From Pseudomonadota bacterium (GTDB taxonomy: Bacteria > Pseudomonadota > Gammaproteobacteria > Burkholderiales > Burkholderiaceae_C), in the NCBI GenBank assembly GCA_023442945.1, contig JAEZWW010000112.1:62001-126000 (forward strand): a DNA stretch of 64,000 nucleotides, written 5' to 3'. This document shows, one piece after another, positions 54,037 through 61,865 of this stretch. The notes beneath the pieces are model-generated. The model was not told where the DNA came from. It saw only the letters and a program-made list of their open reading frames with translations, and ran no database searches. Position 1 is the stretch's first letter, and each line of letters starts with the position of its first letter. A program made the position numbers and the translations under genes.

Positions 54037-55065
54037 TCAACCCACGCCGTAGTTCGGCGCCGCGCTCAGTTCGTCAAACAAATCGCTGTAGATTTTGTAG
54101 CGGCTTGCGCTGATGGTTGTAGGGCCAGTGGCCGAATTCTTGTCCAAATCGGCGCTGGACCCTGCACCGGCGATGGCGGCACGCACGCCGCAACCCGGTT
54201 CGTGCAGGTGCGTGCAGTTGTAGAACTTGCAGTCGGCCACGTGCGGCTTCAGGTCGGGCATGTAGGCAGCCAGCTGCGCCGGGTCGATGTGGCGCAGGCC
54301 AAATTCCTGAAAGCCGGGCGAATCGATCAGCGCGCCGGTGCGCGCGTCGTCCAGCCAGTACCAGGTGGTCGTCGTGGTCGTGTGCTTGCCGGAGTTGAGC
54401 GCTTGAGAAATCTCGCCCGTCAGCGCGCTGGCGCCAGGCACGGCGCGGTTGATCAGCGTGCTCTTGCCCGCGCCGGACGGGCCCAGGATCAGCGTGGTGC
54501 GGCCTTGCAGGCGGGCGATGACGTCGTCCAGCGAACAGCCGTCGGGCACCTGGCCGTCCTTGGGTTTGGCGGCCATCGGCAGCACGCGGTAGCCCATGGC
54601 GCGGTAGGGCGCCAGGCGCTGCCAGGCGCGGGCGAACAGGTCCGTCAGGTCGGCCTTGTTCAGCACGATGAGCGGTTCGATGTGCTCGGCCTCGCAGGCG
54701 ATCAGGGCGCGCGACAGCTGGTGTTCGGAAAACTCGGGCTCGGCCGCGACCAGGATCAGCACCTGGTCCAGGTTGGCGGCGAAGGACTTGGTGCGGATCT
54801 CGTCCTGGCGGTACAGCAGGTTGCGGCGCGGCTCGATCTGCTCGACCGTGCCTTCGTCCTGCGACGGCTGCCAGCGCACGCGGTCGCCCACGACCACGCC
54901 CAGCTTTTTGCCGCGCGGGTGGCAGATCACGCGCTCGCCGGCCGGCGTTTCCACCACGCAGTGGCGGCCGTGGCTGGCGATGACCAGGCCAGGCAGCAGC
55001 GCCGCCTGGTCGGCGGCGGCCGCGGCGGCGCGGCCTTTGGAGGTGGCGCGCGCTGGGCGGCTCAT
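54037..55065 (-). CDS. rsgA: Ribosome small subunit-dependent GTPase A
   Basis: This protein of about 342 residues is a late 30S-maturation GTPase with circularly permuted motifs. The OB domain comes first, then the G4 motif IVLNKADLTDLF, G1 GPSGAGKSTLIN and G3 DSPGFQEFGL. The C-terminal Cys/His zinc segment is DCKFYNCTHLHEPGCGV. After VRAAIAGAG the C-terminus contains about 15 residues (SADLDKNSATGPTT) that are encoded by a dispersed repeat at 54087-54150, before the more usual ISASRYKIYSDLF. The ATG at 55065 is preferred over 55089, which lies in the tandem duplication. Confidence 0.92.
   Translation of the reverse strand: MSRPARATSKGRAAAAAADQAALLPGLVIASHGRHCVVETPAGERVICHPRGKKLGVVVGDRVRWQPSQDEGTVEQIEPRRNLLYRQDEIRTKSFAANLDQVLILVAAEPEFSEHQLSRALIACEAEHIEPLIVLNKADLTDLFARAWQRLAPYRAMGYRVLPMAAKPKDGQVPDGCSLDDVIARLQGRTTLILGPSGAGKSTLINRAVPGASALTGEISQALNSGKHTTTTTTWYWLDDARTGALIDSPGFQEFGLRHIDPAQLAAYMPDLKPHVADCKFYNCTHLHEPGCGVRAAIAGAGSSADLDKNSATGPTTISASRYKIYSDLFDELSAAPNYGVG
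54087..54150 (+). repeat. Dispersed ~60-bp repeat, copy 10, inside rsgA
   Basis: GCGGCTTGCGCTGATGGTTG, then TAGGGCCAGTGGCCGAATTC. It lies within the C-terminal coding region of rsgA, and its length keeps the frame open. Confidence 0.7.
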
Positions 55066-55067
55066 AA

Positions 55068-55195
55068 GATGGCCCTTCGTGCTTCGCACTGCGGGTGCGA
55101 GCGCCTTCGGAGCGGCCGGGCGGCGCTCATGGGATGGCCCTTCGTGCTTCGCACTGCGGGTGCGAGCGCCTTCGGAGCGGCCGGGCGGCGCTCAT
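55068..55195. repeat. Tandem duplication of a ~65-bp structured unit
   Basis: Copies 55068-55130 and 55133-55195 are identical over 63 bases and follow each other directly. Each unit contains two short hairpins (TCGCAC/GTGCGA and GAGCGCC/GGCGCTC). It separates rsgA from the dehydratase gene. Confidence 0.8.
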
Positions 55196-55563
55196 GCGCC
55201 AGCGCCGGCGGGGTCCGGCAGCGCGTTCGGGCCCGGGTCCAGCAGGTCGGTCTGGCGCGCGGCGTCGAAGTCGCGCGGCGTCAGGCCGCCCGCGTCGTGT
55301 GTGGACCAGCGCACGGCGCACAGGCCCCAGCCGACGGTGAGGGTGGGGTGGTGGTTGATCGATTCGGCCAGCGCCGCCACGCGCTGCGCGAAGGCCATGG
55401 CGGCGGCGAAGTCGGTGAAGCGCCAGACTTTCTCAATGGCTGCGGCGCTGCCCTCGGTGGCCGCGTGCCAACCCGGTTGGTGGGCCAGAAATGCTTTTAA
55501 ATCCATAGCTGCTTGCGCTGATGGTTGTAAGGCGTCTGGCCGATTTTGTTTGAAATCGCTCAT
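55192..55563 (-). CDS. phhB: 4a-hydroxytetrahydrobiopterin dehydratase (pterin-4a-carbinolamine dehydratase)
   Basis: This 123-residue enzyme shows WHAATEGSAAAIEKVWRF, FAQRVAALAESINHHPTLTV with the active-site histidine pair, and AVRWSTHDAGGLT. It recycles pterin cofactor. Its C-terminus is longer than usual and Pro/Ala-rich. The first 19 residues (MSDFKQNRPDALQPSAQAA) are encoded by a dispersed repeat, and a second ATG at 55506 (MDLKAFLAHQPGW) would give the more usual N-terminus. The ATG at 55563 overlaps the stop of the Ste24-like gene, so coupling supports the longer form. Confidence 0.85.
   Translation of the reverse strand: MSDFKQNRPDALQPSAQAAMDLKAFLAHQPGWHAATEGSAAAIEKVWRFTDFAAAMAFAQRVAALAESINHHPTLTVGWGLCAVRWSTHDAGGLTPRDFDAARQTDLLDPGPNALPDPAGAGA
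55494..55560 (+). repeat. Dispersed ~60-bp repeat, copy 11, at the start of the dehydratase gene
   Basis: ATAGCTGCTTGCGCTGATGG, then TTGTAAGGCGTCTGGCCGAT and TTTGAAAT. It encodes the first residues of the dehydratase in the antisense direction. Confidence 0.75.
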
Positions 55564-56864
55564 GTGGGCAGGATCTGCGCGCCCATGCGCGCGATGCGTT
55601 CGCTGGCCGGCGGGTGCGAGTAGTAAAAGCGCACGTACAGCGGGTCAGGCGTGAGCGTGCTGGCGTTGTCTTTGTAGAGCTTGACCAGTGCGTTCGACAA
55701 GTCCTGTGCGTTGGCCTGGCTGGCGGCGTAGGCGTCGGCTTCAAACTCGTGCTTGCGCGACAGCTGCGCCATCAGCGGCGACAGGAAGAAGCTGAACAGC
55801 GGCACCACCAGCATGAACAGCAGCAGCGCCAACGCGTGGTTGGGCACGGCGCCGCCCAGCGTGGCCGGCAGGTTGGGCGTGACGCCCAGGCCGGCGTAGA
55901 ACCAGGGCTGGCCCGACAGCCAGCCCAGCAGCGCCAGTCCGGCCAGGCTGAAGGCGAACAGGCCGGCGATGCGCTTGACGATGTGGCGGTGCTTGAAGTG
56001 GCCCAGCTCGTGCGCCAGCACGGCTTCGACCTCGGCCGGGGTCAGCTGGCTCAGCAGCGTGTCGAAAAACACCACGCGCTTGGCGGCGCCGAAGCCGGTG
56101 AAGTAGGCGTTGGCGTGGGCGCTGCGGCGGCTGCCGTCCATCACGAACAAGCCCTTGGCGGCAAAACCGCAGCGCGCCATCAGCTGGCTGACGCGTTCGG
56201 CCAGTGATTCGTCCTGCAGCGGCTGGAAGCGGTTGAACATCGGCGCGATGACGGTGGGGTAGATCACCAGCATCAGCAGGCTGAAGGCCATCCACACGCC
56301 CCAGGTCCACAGCCACCACCACGTGCCTGTGGCCTGCATCAGCCACAGCACCAAGGCGGCCACCGGCACGCCGATGGCGACGCTGAGCAGCGTGGACTTG
56401 AGCAGATCGCCCAGCCACAGCGACCAGGGCATCTTGTTGAAACCAAAGCGCTCTTCGATGACGAAGGTCTGGTAGATGGACGTGGGCAGGTCGACCAGGC
56501 CGTTGATGACGGCAAAGCTGATCAGCAGCGCCAGCGGTTGCAACAGCGGGCGCGGGCCCAGCCAGTCCAACAGCGCGCCGTTCAGCCAGTCCAGCCCGCC
56601 CAGCAGCGTCCAGCCCAGCAGCACGGCGGCGGCCAGGGCCAGCTCCAGCAGGCCGAAGCGCAGCTTGGCCACGGTGTAGTCGGCCGCGCGCTGGTGGGCG
56701 GCCAGGCCGATGGTGCCAGCGAATTCGTCGGGCACGGCAGCGCGGTGGCGGGCCACGGCGCGGATCTGGCGCGACGCCAGCCAGAACTTGACGGCCAGGT
56801 TGGCCAGCAGGACCAGGCCAAACACCAGGCTGGTCACCAAAGCGGGGGAAAGCGGCTCGTTCAA
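55560..56864 (-). CDS. Ste24-like M48 zinc metallopeptidase
   Basis: This 434-residue membrane protease has an N-terminal helical domain of the CAAX protease type (GLAAHQRAADYTVAKLRFGL). Several TM segments follow, then the zinc motif HELGHFKHRHIVKRI with HExxH. The downstream EFEADAYAASQANAQDLSNA has the third ligand (ExxxD). The fold and two domains match Ste24/CAAX prenyl-type endopeptidases, more than the shorter HtpX. It likely degrades or processes membrane proteins. It overlaps the dehydratase gene by four bases. Confidence 0.9.
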   Translation of the reverse strand: MNEPLSPALVTSLVFGLVLLANLAVKFWLASRQIRAVARHRAAVPDEFAGTIGLAAHQRAADYTVAKLRFGLLELALAAAVLLGWTLLGGLDWLNGALLDWLGPRPLLQPLALLISFAVINGLVDLPTSIYQTFVIEERFGFNKMPWSLWLGDLLKSTLLSVAIGVPVAALVLWLMQATGTWWWLWTWGVWMAFSLLMLVIYPTVIAPMFNRFQPLQDESLAERVSQLMARCGFAAKGLFVMDGSRRSAHANAYFTGFGAAKRVVFFDTLLSQLTPAEVEAVLAHELGHFKHRHIVKRIAGLFAFSLAGLALLGWLSGQPWFYAGLGVTPNLPATLGGAVPNHALALLLFMLVVPLFSFFLSPLMAQLSRKHEFEADAYAASQANAQDLSNALVKLYKDNASTLTPDPLYVRFYYSHPPASERIARMGAQILPT

Positions 56865-56981
56865 GGTAAGGGCTCTGAAAAAGGCGGTGGGCGGGCCAAA
56901 ACCCGCAGTTTAGGGCGCGCCGGCCGCGCGCAAGTGGCGCTGCCGGCTTGGGCGGCGCGCGCGGGGTGGACAATTGGCGCC

Positions 56982-57578
56982 ATGAGCGAAACCGAACACA
57001 CCGACGCGCCCGCGCCCACCCTGGCCAAATCCGACGACAACCTGGTCTGGCTGGACTGCGAGATGACCGGGCTGGACCCCGAGAAAGAACGCATTATCGA
57101 GATCGCCGTGGTGGTGACCGACCCGTGGCTGACCACGCGCGTGGAAGGCCCGGTGCTGGCCGTGCACCAGAGCGATGCGCAGCTGAATGCCATGGACGCC
57201 TGGAACAAGGGCACGCATGGGCGCAGCGGGCTGATCGACAAGGTCAAGGCCAGCCCATTGACCGAGGCGATGGCCGAGCAGCAGGTGATCGACTTCTTGT
57301 CGAAGTACGTGGGCAAGGGCGCCTCCCCCCTGTGCGGCAACACCATCGGGCAGGACCGGCGCTTTCTGGTGAAGTACATGCCGCAGCTGGAGGCGTTTTT
57401 TCACTACCGCAGCATCGACGTCAGCACGCTGAAAGAGCTGGCGCGCCGCTGGCGGCCGGAGGTGGTGGACGCCTTCAAGAAGCAGCAGTCGCACACCGCG
57501 CTGGCCGACGTGCACGAGTCGATCGACGAGCTGCTGCACTACCGCACGCACTTCCTGCAGGTGGCGGTGCCTCAGTGA
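56982..57578 (+). CDS. orn: Oligoribonuclease
   Basis: This 198-residue 3'-5' exoribonuclease degrades 2-5-nt RNAs and pGpG. The DEDDh motifs are WLDCEMTGLDPEKERIIEIA (Exo I), CGNTIGQDRRFLVKYMP (Exo II) and HTALADVHESIDELLHYR (Exo III). The ATG at 56982 gives the normal length; the open frame extends to 56538 but that part is opposite the Ste24-like gene. It is divergent from that gene. Confidence 0.96.
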   Translation: MSETEHTDAPAPTLAKSDDNLVWLDCEMTGLDPEKERIIEIAVVVTDPWLTTRVEGPVLAVHQSDAQLNAMDAWNKGTHGRSGLIDKVKASPLTEAMAEQQVIDFLSKYVGKGASPLCGNTIGQDRRFLVKYMPQLEAFFHYRSIDVSTLKELARRWRPEVVDAFKKQQSHTALADVHESIDELLHYRTHFLQVAVPQ

Positions 57579-57641
57579 TTTGAAGGGAAATTGGCCTGTG
57601 GCCCTACAGCCATCTGCGCCGGAAGCTATTGTTTTGGAAGC
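57578..57641 (-). repeat. Dispersed ~60-bp repeat, copy 12
   Basis: GAAATTGGCCTGTGGCCC, then TACAGCCATCTGCGCCGGAA and GCTATTGTTTTGG. It is between orn and a convergent gene. Confidence 0.85.
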
Positions 57642-58357
57642 GATCCGCGGCGGCTGTCGAGCGTGCCCAGGAAGGAGTCGGCCTGTGGCCAGGGGGCGAA
57701 GTCGGAATCCGTCAGCTGCCCGTCCGGGCCGTGCCCGCGCTGGCCGCGCCCTTTGTCCAACGCCTGGTGCAGGTGGTTGCGCACCGCGTCCAGGTCGGCC
57801 GGTTGCGTGCGGTGCGACAGCATCATCGCCTCGCCCGCGCCCAGGAATTCGGTGCGCAGCGATTCGGGCCGCGGCAGGGTGTCGGACGTCATCACCCAGT
57901 AGCCGATGCCGCACTGGCCCAGCAGCGTGTGCTTGAGGTGCTTGTTGCCGCGCGTCAGGCTGCGTGGGCCGTTGACGTCCACGCAGCCGATCACCTGGCC
58001 GTCGGGGCTGCAGATGGTGAAGCTGCAGTACGCGGTGCTGAGCATCTCGAACCATTCGCGGCCCTGTTCCGGGTCGCGTGGCATGGTGAAGCGCGTCAGC
58101 GGCAGCTTGGGGACGATCTGGTGGTCGGGGAAGGTCTCGCGCAGCCAGTCCCAGACCCGGCGCTCGGCGCTGTTGACCAGCGGGCGTGGGTTCAGCGGCC
58201 ATTGCTTGGGCATGCGGCGCGGCTTTTCGACCGTGCGTTCGCGCGCGACGCGTTGGCGTTCGGACAAATAGAGGGCGAAGCCAAGCAAACCGGCCAACAG
58301 ACCGATCACGCCCAGCACGACAATCGCCACTCCGCCCGAACCCGATAGCGCGTTCAC
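57626..58357 (-). CDS. DUF2726-like membrane-anchored protein
   Basis: This 243-residue protein starts with a single TM anchor (GVAIVVLGVIGLLAGLLGFA). A domain of the DUF2726 type follows (LVNSAERRVWDWLRETFPDH; YCSFTICSPDGQVIGCVDV; HLKHTLLGQCGIGYWVM). DUF2726 relatives share features with nuclease-like folds, but the function is unknown. Its end overlaps the dispersed repeat. Confidence 0.6.
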   Translation of the reverse strand: MNALSGSGGVAIVVLGVIGLLAGLLGFALYLSERQRVARERTVEKPRRMPKQWPLNPRPLVNSAERRVWDWLRETFPDHQIVPKLPLTRFTMPRDPEQGREWFEMLSTAYCSFTICSPDGQVIGCVDVNGPRSLTRGNKHLKHTLLGQCGIGYWVMTSDTLPRPESLRTEFLGAGEAMMLSHRTQPADLDAVRNHLHQALDKGRGQRGHGPDGQLTDSDFAPWPQADSFLGTLDSRRGSLPKQ

Positions 58358-58546
58358 GCCAAACTCCCTTGTACTTGTGGTGGTATGTTAGCAATGGTAA
58401 ATCACTATGCTGAAGATTGAGGTTTTCTATGCACGCAGGCCGAGTCGTGCGCGCCGATCCTCGGCCAATACGCTACTAATTCACGGCGCCCAGAGCTGGC
58501 CGGCGTTGCGTGGGCGCCGAATCGGGCGCGCGGGCCGGGGCGGGTG

Positions 58547-59287
58547 ATGCGGCTGGACCAGATGCTGTTTTCCCAGGGCTTTGGCACGCGCCGGGTCTGC
58601 GCTGGCCTGATCGAACAAGGCTGGGTGCGCGTGGACGGGCAGGTGTGTACGGCGCCAGATGAAGACGTCGACACCCAGGGGGCCGAGCTGCGCTACAGCG
58701 TGCAGGGCACAGACTGGGTGTACCGCGAACGCGCTTACCTGATGCTGCACAAGCCCGCAGGCTACGAATGTTCGCACCGCCCCGGTGCCTGGCCGAGTGT
58801 CTACACGCTGCTGCCTGCGCCGCTGCGCCAGCGTCCGCCGCACACCAAGTCGTCGGCCAAGATCGTCGGTGTGCAGGCCGTCGGGCGGCTGGACCAGGAC
58901 ACCACGGGTTTGCTGCTGCTGTCGGACGACGGCGCCTTCATCCACCGCATGAATTCGCCCAAGCACCACGTGCCCAAGGTGTACGAGGTGCAGACGCGCC
59001 ACCCGTTGGATGCCCAACAGCTGCAGCGCCTGTCCGGCGGCGTGGTGCTGGACGACGACCCCCGGCCGGTCGCCGCGGCCGACGCGGTGGCGGTGGGCGA
59101 CCATCACCTGCGCCTGACGCTGACCGAGGGCAAGTACCACCAGGTCAAGCGCATGGTCGCCGCCGTTGGCAACCGGGTCGATGGCCTGCACCGCTCCCGC
59201 ATCGGGACGCTGACGCTGCCGGAAGATTTGGCGGCCGGCCAGTGGCGATGGCTGGGTCCGGACGACCTGGCGGCGTTGAAGCCCTGA
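58547..59287 (+). CDS. RsuA-family pseudouridine synthase
   Basis: This protein of about 246 residues begins with an S4 domain (MRLDQMLFSQGFGTRRVCAG). The catalytic Asp is in VGRLDQDTTGLLLLSDDG. The later VYEVQTRHPLDAQQL and EGKYHQVKRMVAAVGNRVDG are typical of RsuA. It probably modifies 16S rRNA (U516 in RsuA), but close relatives act on other RNAs. A GTG at 58544 directly before the ATG could also start it; GGGG precedes both. Confidence 0.88.
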   Translation: MRLDQMLFSQGFGTRRVCAGLIEQGWVRVDGQVCTAPDEDVDTQGAELRYSVQGTDWVYRERAYLMLHKPAGYECSHRPGAWPSVYTLLPAPLRQRPPHTKSSAKIVGVQAVGRLDQDTTGLLLLSDDGAFIHRMNSPKHHVPKVYEVQTRHPLDAQQLQRLSGGVVLDDDPRPVAAADAVAVGDHHLRLTLTEGKYHQVKRMVAAVGNRVDGLHRSRIGTLTLPEDLAAGQWRWLGPDDLAALKP

Positions 59288-59402
59288 GGACCGTCCCCGC
59301 CATGTCGCGAAGGGCCAACGGGGGGGTGCGAGACGGCCTGGTCACTGCTTGGTAATAATATTTAGCTACATTCCTCGCGATAAGCACCACCGAGGACTGG
59401 GA

Positions 59403-60116
59403 ATGATCTTGACCAAGACCGAGCGCGGGCGGGCCTTGCTGTCCGACCGGCGTGCCCTGAGCCCGCGCGAGCGGCAACTGCTGGTCCTGGCCGACGGTCG
59501 GCGCACCACAGCGGAGTTGGGGCGCTTGCTGGGTTTCGAGGTGGAGCCGGCGGTACAGCGCCTGCTGCAGGAGGGCTATCTGGAGCGGGCACGTTCGGCG
59601 GCGGGGCAACCCGAAATCGCCGCCGGCGCCATGGCCAGCGGACCGGTGCTGGCCGACAGGCCGCAGACGCGCGCCATTGAGGCGCCAGTGGCGCCACCCG
59701 CGCCCGAAGCGGCGCCGGCCAGCCCGCCTCGCGGCGGCTCCCGGCGCTCGCTGGCGGCCAGCAAGATGTACGTCGTCAGCCTGATGCAGATGCTGCGCGA
59801 CGCGGACGCTGCGTCGATCGCGGTGTCGCTGCATTGCGCCGAAGGGGCCGATGACCTGGTGGAAGCCTTCACCGGTGCGCTGGTCTACCTGCACAACCGC
59901 AGCGGTGCCGACTACGCCTCGCGCGTGGCCAGCCGCTTGATGGAGGTGATGCCCCTGGCCCAACTGCCCCAGTTGTGCGAGGCCCTGGACGCGTCCGGCG
60001 CCGACGCCCTGAAAGCCGTGGCTGAGGCGCAGCGGCAATTGGACAAGCGCATGGCCGTGCCGCCGCCGCCCGTGGGCCGCCCAGCGGCTTCGCCGACGGC
60101 CGCGGCCCCCGCCTGA
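59403..60116 (+). CDS. Hypothetical regulator-like protein
   Basis: This 237-residue protein starts MILTKTERGRALLSDRRALS, followed by a winged-helix-like segment (ERQLLVLADGRRTTAELGRL). A Pro/Ala-rich linker and a C-terminal helical domain (LMQMLRDADAASIAVSLHC; LPQLCEALDASGADALKAVA) follow. The layout, a helical head plus a linker and a small domain, recalls the first gene of the GTPase/roadblock cassette at 6228-6947, so a related role is possible but not shown. GAGGA lies close before the ATG at 59403. A terminator follows. Confidence 0.55.
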   Translation: MILTKTERGRALLSDRRALSPRERQLLVLADGRRTTAELGRLLGFEVEPAVQRLLQEGYLERARSAAGQPEIAAGAMASGPVLADRPQTRAIEAPVAPPAPEAAPASPPRGGSRRSLAASKMYVVSLMQMLRDADAASIAVSLHCAEGADDLVEAFTGALVYLHNRSGADYASRVASRLMEVMPLAQLPQLCEALDASGADALKAVAEAQRQLDKRMAVPPPPVGRPAASPTAAAPA

Positions 60117-60185
60117 AGCGGCGCAGTGTGTCGCAGCCCGCCCAGCGTGCGGACGCGCGGGGCCCCAGCAAAACCGAACAGGCAT

Positions 60186-60216
60186 AAAAAAACGGCCGCT
60201 TGCAACGGCCGTTTTT
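60186..60216. terminator. Bidirectional terminator between convergent genes
   Basis: AAAAACGGCCG pairs with CGGCCGTTTTT around seven bases, with T residues on both strands. It can end the 59403-60116 gene and the first DUF4148 gene. Confidence 0.9.
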
Positions 60217-60256
60217 CCTGTATCAACCTCGCGCGGAGTGGTGCCGCGCCTGGCGA

Positions 60257-60601
60257 TTACTCGCCAGTGGCTTGCGTCGGGGCAACGCGGTGTTGCTGGG
60301 CAACGGTGCTGCCGTCAAACACGCCCGAAGCAGGCGGGTTGGCAATCGCTTGTGCGCGCACTTCAGCGCGGGTCAGGCCGGCGTTGCTTTTGGCAACCGT
60401 CTGGCCGTCAAAAGCGCCCGAAGCGGGGCGCTGGGCCACTGCTTCGTTGCGCACGTTGTCGCGGGCAACGGTGGATACGGCCTTGGCTTCGTCCAGGAAC
60501 AGCGGGCCTTCGCCGCTGGCGGGCATTTGGGCCATGGCGCTGCCGGCGAACAGGGCCGACAGGGCAGCGGCGGCGGTGATGGAAGCAAAACGTGCAGTCA
60601 T
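60257..60601 (-). CDS. DUF4148 secreted protein, paralogue 1
   Basis: This 114-residue protein has a signal peptide (MTARFASITAAAALSALFAG, ending AMAQ). The mature part has the family's short repeats (LTRAEVRAQAIANPPASGVF; RNEAVAQRPASGAFDGQTV). The ATG at 60601 was chosen since AAGGA lies six bases upstream, while the ATG at 60607 is directly on it. Proteins of this type are abundant in Burkholderiales, and their function is unknown. It is almost identical to paralogue 3. Confidence 0.85.
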   Translation of the reverse strand: MTARFASITAAAALSALFAGSAMAQMPASGEGPLFLDEAKAVSTVARDNVRNEAVAQRPASGAFDGQTVAKSNAGLTRAEVRAQAIANPPASGVFDGSTVAQQHRVAPTQATGE

Positions 60602-60707
60602 GGTCATTCCTTTTCTGGTGGGGCCAGGGGTTCTGGCGGTCTGGCGGCAGGCCCCGAAGCGGGGGGTGATCCCACTGCAGAGCCTCGACGTCATATTGGT
60701 AGTTTCC

Positions 60708-60736
60708 CTAATATTCGAACCAAGAAACAGGGGCAA
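60708..60736 (-). promoter_or_regulatory. Possible sigma-70-type promoter of DUF4148 paralogue 1
   Basis: On the minus strand TTGCCC and TATTAG are 17 bases apart. Each matches the consensus at four of six positions, about 100 bases before the start codon. Plausible but not strong. Confidence 0.35.
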
Positions 60737-60751
60737 GTTCTCAAAAGACTA

Positions 60752-60766
60752 TTTCCAAATTGGAAA
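60752..60766. promoter_or_regulatory. Palindromic operator-like site
   Basis: TTTCCAA-A-TTGGAAA is a perfect inverted repeat just upstream of the possible promoter. The right edge TGGAAACAAT recurs at 62391-62400 upstream of paralogue 3. Confidence 0.4.
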
Positions 60767-60916
60767 CAATAAGCGGGAACTTTCGTCAATTTTCGAGAAA
60801 CACCGCGTGTAACCGGTAGTAGGTGGCTGCGCTACATCCGCTGCGCAGCCCGCAACCCGCACAGCCCGCAGCCCGCCGGAGACCGTGCGGAGCGCCCGGT
60901 CCGGCACAAGGGCTTC

Positions 60917-61267
60917 TTACTCGCCCGTCGCCTGCGCTGGCGCGCCCAGGCTGCGTTGCTGTGCCACCGTGCCACCGTCGAACCCGCCCGCAGCGGGCGG
61001 GTGGGCAATCGCCTGTGCACGCACCTCGGCACGGGTCAGCACGCTGGAGCCTTGCGCGAACGAAGAATGCCCGTCAAAAGAGCCGGCGGCCGGCGGTGTG
61101 GCGACGGCCTGGGCCTGCACTTCGGCGCGGGTCAGGGTGGACACGCCCTTGGCTTCGTTCAGAAACAGCGGGCCTTCGCCACTGGCGGGCATCTGGGCCA
61201 TGGCGTTGGCGGCCAAAAGGGCGGACACAGCGGCGACGGCGGCGATGGAGGCAAAACGGGGGGTCAT
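60917..61267 (-). CDS. DUF4148 secreted protein, paralogue 2
   Basis: This 116-residue protein has a signal peptide (FASIAAVAAVSALLAANAMA). The mature part shares the family motif LTRAEVRAQAIAHPPAAGGF but is diverged from the other two copies, for example FDGHSSFAQGSSV. AAGGA lies about nine bases before the ATG at 61267. I see no terminator like those of the two neighbouring copies. Confidence 0.8.
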   Translation of the reverse strand: MTPRFASIAAVAAVSALLAANAMAQMPASGEGPLFLNEAKGVSTLTRAEVQAQAVATPPAAGSFDGHSSFAQGSSVLTRAEVRAQAIAHPPAAGGFDGGTVAQQRSLGAPAQATGE

Positions 61268-61370
61268 GATCAAACTTCCTTGGACTTTCTAGCGTTACCA
61301 GCGACACCGCTGGCGGTCAGTGGCCGGGGCGCCGGGCCGCAGGGCTTTCGGGTTGCCTGGGCGTTGGCGT

Positions 61371-61415
61371 CGCTGCCATGACCTGTACTTTGCGCCTGCG
61401 GCGCTGTTTGAAAAA
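61371..61415 (-). promoter_or_regulatory. Conserved upstream block of DUF4148 paralogue 2
   Basis: GCTGCCATGACCTGTACTTT, continuing into TGCGCC and TTTGAAAAA, recurs at 62316-62359 upstream of paralogue 3 at a similar distance. It may be a shared promoter or leader. Confidence 0.5.
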
Positions 61416-61781
61416 CCCGTGTTCGCGCGACTCAATAGGTGCGTGAATGGAACAGTGAACGGGAAATCACCCGAATTTTGGCCACTATTTCGTTGATTAA
61501 TCTTCCTGACGCAGCCAATTCAGCGTGAGCAAGCATTGACTTCGCAAGCGGCGGCGAAGGTGCAAGGCGCGTGTTGGCGCGGCAGAACTTCCGAGGGTGC
61601 GACGACGCGTCGGTGAGCCGAGCGGTGACTCGGCGCGTGGTCGTCCGCTTGGCGGCCTGCATGTCACACCTTGCGGGCAACGTCGCTCAACGTCGGCGCC
61701 TGGACGTCTGTACCGGTCATGGACCGCTTCATCGAATGGGTGGTGCGCAACGGCTGACGGATGCTTTTCGCGCCCACAAAG

Positions 61782-61808
61782 AAAAACGGCCGCAAAAAGC
61801 GGCCGTTT
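61782..61808 (-). terminator. Terminator of DUF4148 paralogue 3
   Basis: On the minus strand AAACGGCCGC pairs with GCGGCCGTTT around five bases, followed by T residues, about 60 bases after the stop. Confidence 0.88.
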
Positions 61809-61865
61809 CTCTGGCTAAGCGGATGTCTTCCCGGCTGGCGCTGCGCGCGCCAACCCGTTCAAACC

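Larger units (their letters stand above)
60602..60916. other. Intergenic region upstream of DUF4148 paralogue 1
   Basis: About 315 bases contain a possible promoter (60708-60736), a palindrome (60752-60766) and a GC-rich segment after the end of paralogue 2. No ORF with coding character is seen. Confidence 0.5.
61268..61865. other. Intergenic region between DUF4148 paralogues 2 and 3
   Basis: About 600 bases without a convincing gene. It holds a block at 61371-61415 shared with the upstream region of paralogue 3. It also holds the terminator of paralogue 3. Between 61440 and 61760 I see only a few short open frames without coding signs. Confidence 0.5.

Noticed and set aside
61432..61680. 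82-aa minus-strand open frame in the DUF4148 intergenic region
   Set aside because: No ribosome-binding site, no recognisable domain and a composition typical of non-coding GC-rich DNA.
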